From Gottfriedia acidiceleris (GTDB taxonomy: Bacteria > Bacillota > Bacilli > Bacillales > Bacillaceae_G): a stretch of DNA of 64,000 bases. Position numbers and translations under genes: made by a program. Every line of letters begins with the position of its first letter. The first letter of the stretch is position 1. Positions 56,583 through 64,000 of this stretch are shown here, one piece after another. Below the pieces are notes generated by a model. The model worked only from the letters and a program-made list of their open reading frames with translations, made no database searches and was not told the origin of the DNA. Where the stretch lies: contig NZ_NESS01000005.1 in NCBI RefSeq assembly GCF_002128425.1, positions 342,868 through 406,867 of the forward strand. The letters are read 5' to 3'.

Positions 56583-56695
56583 CAGGCAGTCGTTTTTTTC
56601 GTTAATTTGCCTCATACAGTAATAAATGCAGCTATGATTAATAAACTAATTTAAGCTTTAAATGAAGGGTTTTAAACCAATATGAACAGTATGAA

Positions 56696-56722
56696 AAAAC
56701 CTCCTATAAAATAGGAGGTTTT
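56696..56722 (-). terminator. pdh operon terminator
   Basis: AAAACCTCCTAT/ATAGGAGGTTTT stem with T runs. Confidence 0.9.
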
Positions 56723-56729
56723 TAAGAAA

Positions 56730-58142
56730 TTATTTTAAAACGTGGATTGGATGACCCATCGCTAATTCTGCAGCTTCCATTGAGATTTCACCTAATGTTG
56801 GGTGAGCATGAATTGTTTGAGCAATATCCTCAACGCTCATGCAAGCTTCAATTGCAAGGCCAAGCTCAGAAATAATATCTGATGCATTTACACCTGCAAC
56901 TTGAGCACCAACTAGTACTCCATCTTCTTTACGAGAAACTAATTGTACGAATCCATCAGTTGAATTTAGAGATAATGCGCGACCATTTCCGCCAAATGGG
57001 AATTTTGCTACATTAACAGCTAATCCTTCTTCATCAGCTTGTTTTTTAGTATAACCAACAGTTGCTAATTCTGGATCAGTAAATACTACTGCAGGGATTG
57101 CTAAGTATTCGATTTGACTTGACATACCACTGATTGCTTCAGCAGCAACTTTACCTTCATAAGAAGCTTTGTGAGCTAATGGAGGACCAGCAATTACATC
57201 ACCAATTGCGTAAATATTTTTAATTGTTGTACGAGCTTGTTTATCTGTAGTAATAACACCACGTTCGTTAATTTCAACACCAACAGTTTCTAAGCCCATA
57301 TCACGAGAGTTCGGGAAACGTCCAACTGTTACTAATACGTAATCAGCTTCGATTTCTTTCATTTCGCCATTAGCTTCGAATTTAACTGTAACGCCATCAG
57401 CAGTTTCTTCAACGCCTTTACCAAACGCTTTCGTTACGATATCTACATTACCTTTTTTCTTTAATCCACGTTTAACAATTGAACTCATAGATTTTTCAAA
57501 ACCATTTAAGATTTCGTCACCAGCTTCAAGAATTGTAACGTGTGTACCAAAGTTAGCATAAGCAGTACCTAATTCCATACCAATATAGCCGCCACCAATA
57601 ACAACTAATTTTTTTGGAATTTCAGGTAAGTTTAATGCACCTGTTGAATCGATAACACGGTTGCTCCATTTGAAACCAGGGATTTCGATTGGAGTTGAAC
57701 CTGTTGCGATGATCGCATTGTTAAAAGTATAAGTTTGAGCTGAATCTTCAGTAATTACACGAAGAGTGTTTGCATCATTAAAGTAAGCTTCACCTTTAAT
57801 AACTTCAACTTTATTTCCTTTTAATAAACCAGCTACACCGCCAGTTAATTTATTAACTACACTGCTTTTCCAAGCTTGAACTTTTGTAAAATCAACTTTT
57901 ACATTTTCTGCTGTAATACCGATGTCTTCAGAATGCTTAGCTGTTTCATAACGGTGACCAGCTGTAATTAATGCTTTTGAAGGAATACAACCTACGTTCA
58001 AACATACCCCACCAAGATTACCTTTTTCAATAACAGCTACTTTTTGTCCTAGTTGTGCTGCACGAATTGCTGCAACATAACCACCAGGACCGGCACCGAT
58101 AACGACCGTATCTAGTTCAATTGCAAAATCTCCTACTACCAT
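56730..58142 (-). CDS. pdhD: Dihydrolipoamide dehydrogenase (E3)
   Basis: FAD enzyme reoxidising lipoamide in pyruvate dehydrogenase (and probably other 2-oxoacid complexes). 470 residues with FAD motif [19 protein letters not shown], redox disulfide [16 protein letters not shown] motif [13 protein letters not shown], and the C-terminal active-site HAHPTLGE. It follows pdhC by 5 bp. Confidence 0.98.
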   Translation of the reverse strand: MVVGDFAIELDTVVIGAGPGGYVAAIRAAQLGQKVAVIEKGNLGGVCLNVGCIPSKALITAGHRYETAKHSEDIGITAENVKVDFTKVQAWKSSVVNKLTGGVAGLLKGNKVEVIKGEAYFNDANTLRVITEDSAQTYTFNNAIIATGSTPIEIPGFKWSNRVIDSTGALNLPEIPKKLVVIGGGYIGMELGTAYANFGTHVTILEAGDEILNGFEKSMSSIVKRGLKKKGNVDIVTKAFGKGVEETADGVTVKFEANGEMKEIEADYVLVTVGRFPNSRDMGLETVGVEINERGVITTDKQARTTIKNIYAIGDVIAGPPLAHKASYEGKVAAEAISGMSSQIEYLAIPAVVFTDPELATVGYTKKQADEEGLAVNVAKFPFGGNGRALSLNSTDGFVQLVSRKEDGVLVGAQVAGVNASDIISELGLAIEACMSVEDIAQTIHAHPTLGEISMEAAELAMGHPIHVLK

Positions 58143-58147
58143 TTATC

Positions 58148-59515
58148 TTACGCCTCCATTAATAATAATTCTGGATCATTTAATAATCGTTTAATATGGT
58201 TTAAAGCGTTTTGAGCAGTTGCACCATCAATCATACGGTGGTCAAAGCTTAATGATAACGCTAATACTGGAGCAACAACGATTTCTCCATTTAATACAAC
58301 TGGTTTTTCAGCAATACGACCAATACCTAAAATAGCTACTTCAGGGTGGTTAATTACTGGTGTAAACCATTGTCCACCAGCTGAACCGATGTTTGAAATT
58401 GTGCATGAAGCACCTTTCATTTCTGCAGGAGCTAATTTACCATCACGAGCTTTTGTAGCTAACTCATTAATTTCAGCAGAAATAGAGAAGATTGCTTTAC
58501 GATCAGCATCTTTAACAACTGGTACTAATAAACCTTTATCAGTATCTGCAGCAATACCAATGTTATAGTAATGCTTGTGGATGATTTCGTTAGTAGCATC
58601 ATCAATTGATGTATTTAACGCTGGGAATTTACGTAAAGCAGAAGTTAAAGCTTTAACTACGTAAGGTAAGAATGTTAATTTAATACCTTGTGCAGCTGCA
58701 ACTTCTTTATATTTTTTACGGCTAGCAACTAGTTTCGTTACATCTACTTCATCCATTAATGTTACGTGAGGAGCAGTATGTTTAGAGTTAACCATTGCTT
58801 TAGCGATTGCTTTACGAATTCCACTCATTTTTTCACGAGTTTCAGGATACGCACCTTCTGGAATTGGCATAGCTTTAGGAGCTTCTTGTGTTGAGCTTTT
58901 CGCTTCAGTTACAACTTCAACAGCAACTTCAGTTTGTGCTGCAGCAGCTGGTGCAACTCCACCTAATAAGAATGCATCTACGTCTTGTTTTGTTACACGA
59001 CCATTTTTAGCTGAACCTGGTACAATACGTAAATCTACGTTTTTCTCACGAGCGTATTTACGTACAGATGGCATTGCAATTACATGAGCTTTTGGTTCAA
59101 TTGCAGCAACAGGTGATAGTGGTGCAGCATCTGTTTTTGGTTCACTTTGCTCATAAGATTCTTGAACTTTTGCTTGAACTGCATCAGCAGCCTCTGGTAC
59201 TGGAGTAGTAGTTGGAGCTTCTTCAGCATGTTGTCCTTTGAAGCTAATGTTTTCATATCCAGGTGCATCTAAACGTACTAATACGTCACCAACAACCGCA
59301 ACTGTTCCTTCTGCAACTAATACTTCTAATACTTTCCCTTTTACAGGTGATGGAATTTCTACTACTGATTTATCGTTTTGAACTTCACAAATGATATCAT
59401 CTTCATTTACTTCGTCGCCTGCTTTAATAAACCATTTTACAATTTCACCTTCGTGAATACCTTCACCGATATCTGGTAATCTAAATTCAAATAGACTTGC
59501 CACTGAGTTTGACAC
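58148..59515 (-). CDS. pdhC: Dihydrolipoamide acetyltransferase (E2)
   Basis: 455 residues: lipoyl domain with the lipoate lysine in [14 protein letters not shown] (about 50), an Ala/Pro/Glu linker, the peripheral subunit-binding domain ([17 protein letters not shown]), a second linker, and the catalytic domain ending with [11 protein letters not shown] (active-site His). GTG start at 59515 after GGAGGT. Forms the core of the PDH complex. Confidence 0.97.
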   Translation of the reverse strand: MSNSVASLFEFRLPDIGEGIHEGEIVKWFIKAGDEVNEDDIICEVQNDKSVVEIPSPVKGKVLEVLVAEGTVAVVGDVLVRLDAPGYENISFKGQHAEEAPTTTPVPEAADAVQAKVQESYEQSEPKTDAAPLSPVAAIEPKAHVIAMPSVRKYAREKNVDLRIVPGSAKNGRVTKQDVDAFLLGGVAPAAAAQTEVAVEVVTEAKSSTQEAPKAMPIPEGAYPETREKMSGIRKAIAKAMVNSKHTAPHVTLMDEVDVTKLVASRKKYKEVAAAQGIKLTFLPYVVKALTSALRKFPALNTSIDDATNEIIHKHYYNIGIAADTDKGLLVPVVKDADRKAIFSISAEINELATKARDGKLAPAEMKGASCTISNIGSAGGQWFTPVINHPEVAILGIGRIAEKPVVLNGEIVVAPVLALSLSFDHRMIDGATAQNALNHIKRLLNDPELLLMEA

Positions 59516-59575
59516 AGATTTCTACCTCCGAACAAAGTTAAATTAATTTTTTTAAATATTTTATCTATAATGTAA

Positions 59576-59608
59576 GAAAGGTATTGATGAATTCATCAAA
59601 TACCTTTC
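59576..59608. other. Palindromic hairpin between pdhB and pdhC
   Basis: GAAAGGTATTGATGAATTCATCAAATACCTTTC-like dyad centred on GAATTC, with one bulged base. No T tract follows on the minus strand, so it is more likely an mRNA processing or stability element than a terminator. It fits separate pdhAB and pdhCD transcript segments. Confidence 0.55.
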
Positions 59609-59629
59609 ACTATTTTTGTTACAAACTGA

Positions 59630-60607
59630 TTAGAAGTTTAAAACTTTTTGAATTCCTTCAACTACATCTTTATGGTTTGGTAACCAAACTGTTTCAGCTT
59701 CTGAGAATGGGTATACAGTATCAGCTGCAGTAATACGTACAACTGGTGCTTCTAATGAAAGGATACAACGATCATTAATTTCTGCTACAACATTTGCAGC
59801 AATACCAGCTTGTTTTTGTGCTTCTTGTACAACAACTGCACGGCCAGTTTTCTCAACAGATGCAACGATTGCTTCGATATCTAATGGGTGAACAGTACGT
59901 AAGTCAACAACCTCTACTGATACGCCATCTTTTTCTAATTCTTCAGCAGCTTTTAATGCAGCGTGAACCATTGCACCGTAAGCAAATACAGATACATCTT
60001 TACCTTCACGTTTAACATCCGCTTTACCTAATTCAATAGTGTACTCACCTTCAGGTACATCTTCACGGAATGAACGGTATAATTTCATGTGCTCTAAATA
60101 GATAACCGGATCATTATCACGAATAGATGAAATTAAAAGACCTTTAGCATCTTTAGGTGTTGATGGAATAACTACTTTTAAACCAGGAGTTTGAGCCATT
60201 AAACCTTCTAAACTATCCGCGTGCATTTCTGGTGTATGAACCCCACCACCAAATGGTGAACGGAAAGTAATTGGCGAAGTAAAACGACCACTTGTACGGT
60301 AACGCATACGAGCAGCTTGGCCAGCGATTGAGTCCATAATTTCGAATAAGAATCCGAAGAATTGGATTTCTGGTACTGGACGGAAGCCTTCAATTCCAAG
60401 ACCGATTGCTAATCCACCGATTCCTGATTCAGCAAGTGGTGTATCGAATACACGCTCTTCACCGAATTCTGCTTGTAAACCTTCAGTTGCACGGAATACA
60501 CCACCGTTAACTCCAACGTCCTCTCCAAATACTACTACAGTTGGATCGTTTTTCATTTCAACGCGTAATGCATCTGTGATAGCTTGAATCATTGTCATTT
60601 GCGCCAT
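59630..60607 (-). CDS. pdhB: Pyruvate dehydrogenase E1 beta subunit
   Basis: 325 residues. Transketolase-type pyrimidine-binding domain ([32 protein letters not shown]), conserved [18 protein letters not shown], and a C-terminal transketolase domain ([13 protein letters not shown]). It pairs with PdhA to form the ThDP-dependent E1. Starts 3 bp after pdhA ends. Confidence 0.97.
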   Translation of the reverse strand: MAQMTMIQAITDALRVEMKNDPTVVVFGEDVGVNGGVFRATEGLQAEFGEERVFDTPLAESGIGGLAIGLGIEGFRPVPEIQFFGFLFEIMDSIAGQAARMRYRTSGRFTSPITFRSPFGGGVHTPEMHADSLEGLMAQTPGLKVVIPSTPKDAKGLLISSIRDNDPVIYLEHMKLYRSFREDVPEGEYTIELGKADVKREGKDVSVFAYGAMVHAALKAAEELEKDGVSVEVVDLRTVHPLDIEAIVASVEKTGRAVVVQEAQKQAGIAANVVAEINDRCILSLEAPVVRITAADTVYPFSEAETVWLPNHKDVVEGIQKVLNF

Positions 60608-60610
60608 GAC

Positions 60611-62155
<1,545 letters not shown>

Positions 62156-62803
62156 TTATTTACCATATTTTTCATATATGTCTTTTTGTAAATTATTTAA
62201 TTTTTGAGTATAAAGATTTAATTGATCATTATATTTAATGACATCTTTATAAATATGATTTGTATCCTTTGTCTCACTCTTTACATCTTTTAAATCAACT
62301 TTTTTCTGAGATAATAAGTTATAAATCGAAAGATCCGTTTCCATTGCATCTTTATATTTTGAATTCAATTTATCGTATAACTCAGTTCTTTCTCTCCATG
62401 TTTTTATAAAGTTATTAACTTCATTACGAAACTGTTCATCCTTCGTTTCAATATTTATTGTTTGAAGTTCTTCAATTTTTATGTCTATATCGTGAATTAA
62501 TTTTGACTCCTCGTTTACTCGTTCTTTCCGTTCATTTAATAAATTGATTGCTTTTTTGGCCGACTCTTGTCTTTTATTTACTTCGCTAATTTTATATAAA
62601 TAAATTTTTTCATAATACTCCAATTCTTTTACTTCTAGTTTTTGAATACGTTCTCCAGCTTTTTGAAATTTCTGTTCCTTTTCTGCAATTTGACCTAGTT
62701 GATTTATAACTAAATTCCTTTGTTCAGCTTCAGAAGTACAACCCGTACAAAGGATAAATAAAATGCTTATTAAAAGAAATAAAGCATTGAATTTTTTATA
62801 CAT
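62156..62803 (-). CDS. ykyA: YkyA-like lipoprotein
   Basis: 215 residues. The signal peptide has a lipobox-like CTGC at about residues 19-22 (position -3 is unusual). A highly charged, almost wholly coiled-coil mature part follows (Glu/Lys/Gln-rich), typical of the putative cell-wall binding lipoprotein YkyA. It lies between the def gene and pdhA as in B. subtilis. ATG at 62803 after GGGTGAAA. Function unknown. Confidence 0.83.
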   Translation of the reverse strand: MYKKFNALFLLISILFILCTGCTSEAEQRNLVINQLGQIAEKEQKFQKAGERIQKLEVKELEYYEKIYLYKISEVNKRQESAKKAINLLNERKERVNEESKLIHDIDIKIEELQTINIETKDEQFRNEVNNFIKTWRERTELYDKLNSKYKDAMETDLSIYNLLSQKKVDLKDVKSETKDTNHIYKDVIKYNDQLNLYTQKLNNLQKDIYEKYGK

Positions 62804-62967
62804 AATTTCACCCAATTTTTTTCATTTATTATTTTCATGTTGCATCTTTTCAGACTTTTTATACGTCCTCAAAAAATAATATGGTCACATACCCACACAC
62901 TTTATGTAGTTTTTCATAATTTGTAGTATCCGCTATATGCGGAAACAGTTTAAAGGGAGGTTATATT

Positions 62968-63108
62968 ATGTACGGTGGTTACGGATACGGAAAAGGTGGA
63001 TACCCTGGTTATGGTTACGGCGGATGTGGATGCGGTTATGGCGGTTTCGCATTAATCGTTGTTCTATTCATTTTATTAATTATCGTTGGTGCAGCTTTCG
63101 TTTTATAA
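62968..63108 (+). CDS. YjcZ-type small sporulation protein
   Basis: 46 residues: a Gly/Tyr-rich N-terminus ([19 protein letters not shown], then CGCGYGG) followed by one hydrophobic helix ([20 protein letters not shown]). This is the layout of the YjcZ family of tiny sporulation-associated membrane proteins. ATG at 62968 after AAAGGGAGG. A different frame over the same DNA is spurious. Confidence 0.85.
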   Translation: MYGGYGYGKGGYPGYGYGGCGCGYGGFALIVVLFILLIIVGAAFVL

Positions 63109-63152
63109 TTCACACTAACAGCCTCTATTATTAATGTATAACCACAAACTTT

Positions 63153-63180
63153 AAGGAGCGATATTATATTGCTCCTTTTT
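63153..63180 (+). terminator. Terminator after the YjcZ-type gene
   Basis: AAGGAGC/GCTCCTT stem followed by TTT. Confidence 0.85.
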
Positions 63181-63296
63181 CCATTGTATTGTTGGTGACT
63201 GACAATTTAAAAAAGATTTGTTAGACTAAATTAATAATACTAGTGAATAGTACATACTTATATTTAAGGAATTAATTAGACAGGAGTGAAATTCAT

Positions 63297-63854
63297 TTGA
63301 TTACAATGAAAGATATAATTCGAGAGGGCGACCCTAGATTAAGAGAAGTCTCGAGTGAAGTAAGTTTACCTCCATCAGATGAGGATATTAATTTAGCTAA
63401 TTCATTATTAGAGTATGTTATAAATAGTCAAAATCCAGAAATATCTGCAGATTACGGGTTACGTTCAGGTATCGGTTTAGCTGCACCACAAATTGGCATT
63501 CTTAAAAGAGCCATAGGTGTTCATGTTACTGACCTACAAGGTAATTTATTTAGTTATGCATTATTAAATCCTAAAATTATAAGTCATTCAGTTGAGGAAG
63601 TTTATTTATCAGGTGGTGAAGGCTGCTTATCTGTTGATCGTGATGTCCCTGGATATGTTCCACGTTACGCAAGAATAACAGTAACTGGCTTTGATACAAA
63701 GTTAGGAGAAGTAAAAATTCGTTTAAAGGGTTTACCAGCAATTTGCTTCCAGCATGAAATTGACCATTTAAACGGAGTAATGTTTTACGATCGTATTAAT
63801 AAAACGAATCCTTTTTCTCCTCCAGATGGAGCTTCACCTTTAGAAAGAAATTAA
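63297..63854 (+). CDS. def: Peptide deformylase
   Basis: Removes the formyl group from nascent proteins; Fe2+/Zn2+ enzyme. The 185 residues have motif 1 GIGLAAPQIG, motif 2 GGEGCLSV (Cys ligand) and motif 3 QHEIDHLNG (His ligands and catalytic Glu). The insertion-rich form is the type 2 (DefB/YkrB) of Gram-positives. TTG at 63297 after CAGGAGTG matches the conserved MITMxxI start. Confidence 0.97.
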   Translation: MITMKDIIREGDPRLREVSSEVSLPPSDEDINLANSLLEYVINSQNPEISADYGLRSGIGLAAPQIGILKRAIGVHVTDLQGNLFSYALLNPKIISHSVEEVYLSGGEGCLSVDRDVPGYVPRYARITVTGFDTKLGEVKIRLKGLPAICFQHEIDHLNGVMFYDRINKTNPFSPPDGASPLERN

Positions 63855-63886
63855 AAAAAGAGCGATTGAAATCAATCGCTCTTTTT
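63855..63886 (+). terminator. Terminator after def
   Basis: AAAAAGAGCGATTGA/CAATCGCTCTTTTT stem. Confidence 0.92.
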
Positions 63887-63936
63887 CAGAGTGTTGAAAA
63901 ACAACTTAGTCAATAGATCTAAGCATAAAATTTTAG

Positions 63937-63980
63937 AAAAAATCCCCTTTGTAGGAAAATTGTTACAAGGGGGATTTTTT
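63937..63980. other. Strong hairpin at the right edge, overlapping a possible ribosome binding site
   Basis: AAAAAATCCCCTTTGTA (63937-63953) pairs with TACAAGGGGGATTTTTT (63964-63980). T runs on both strands allow a bidirectional terminator. The second arm contains GGGGGA six bases before an ATG at 63981, so the stem could also shield that start from read-through transcripts. Confidence 0.6.
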
Positions 63981-64000
63981 ATGTACTACTATCAAGAGAA
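63981..64000 (+). CDS. Possible gene start cut by window end
   Basis: ATG at 63981 followed by codons for YYYQE before the sequence ends; GGGGGA lies six bases upstream. Six complete codons are too few to identify it. A transposase is conceivable given the protective hairpin upstream, but this is a guess. Confidence 0.25.

Noticed and set aside
56590..56640. Short minus-strand frame MRQINEKNDCLQPSIC between the two pdh terminators
   Set aside because: No ribosome binding site or family match; 16 codons are expected by chance.
62937..63134. 65-codon Arg/Trp-rich plus-strand frame
   Set aside because: It is an out-of-frame reading of the Gly/Tyr-rich YjcZ-type gene, which has the proper ribosome binding site and a sensible product.

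Overview
The window comes from the chromosome of a low-GC, endospore-forming Bacillaceae bacterium. The signs are AT-rich DNA, strong GGAGG-type ribosome binding sites, frequent TTG/GTG starts, and sporulation genes (spoVD, ylbJ, tgl, a YjcZ-type protein). The gene order is largely that of the Bacillus subtilis/B. cereus segment running from spoVD back through pbpB-ftsL-mraW-mraZ, ylb, cta, pycA-ftsW, yla, ykt, speA and pdh to defB. I cannot fix the genus; a lineage near B. cereus or Gottfriedia would fit.

Layout. 1-5.4 kb: the start of the dcw (division and cell wall) cluster on the minus strand (mraZ, rsmH, ftsL, pbpB, and spoVD cut by the left edge). 5.5-24.3 kb: bshC, panE and the ylb genes, with rpmF, tmcAL, the YlbL protease, coaD, rsmD and ricF, ending at ctaG. 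24.3-31.6 kb: an accessory island that splits ctaG from ctaF. It carries an EutH-type transporter, an intact and a decayed M24 (Xaa-Pro peptidase type) gene, a sigma-54 enhancer-binding protein, an AraC relic and other fragments. 31.7-38 kb: the caa3 cytochrome oxidase and heme A genes (ctaFEDCB, divergent ctaA). 38-50 kb: pyruvate carboxylase, ftsW, ylaN, ylaK, ylaL, ylaI, ylaH, typA, ylaF and a SuhB-like phosphatase. 51-56.5 kb: yktB, yktA, speA, the spore transglutaminase tgl, the dual-function sRNA SR1 with its SR1P peptide, and small conserved genes. 56.7-64 kb: the pyruvate dehydrogenase operon (pdhABCD), ykyA, a YjcZ-type peptide and peptide deformylase. A possible mobile-element end lies at the right border.

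How it works together. The mraZ-to-spoVD run makes and regulates division and spore-cortex peptidoglycan synthesis. The cta cluster builds heme A and a heme-copper oxidase. PycA, PDH and SR1 form a central-carbon node: SR1 is predicted to be under CcpN and SR1P is known to bind GapA.

The most unusual content is the island at 24.3-31.6 kb. A perfect sigma-54 promoter (28163-28180) and an upstream 10-bp inverted repeat (28231-28261) sit between the activator gene and an operon encoding M24 peptidase(s) and an orphan EutH. This looks like a self-contained inducible uptake and hydrolysis module of unknown substrate that is partly decaying. Other noteworthy non-coding structures are a 15-bp perfect palindrome with CcpN-like boxes at SR1, a structured region upstream of rsmD that could be a plus-strand sRNA or a leader with a 31-codon ORF, a hairpin enclosing the spoVD ribosome binding site, 10-bp-phased MraZ boxes, and an array of CTGTACTA-type repeats upstream of pdhA.
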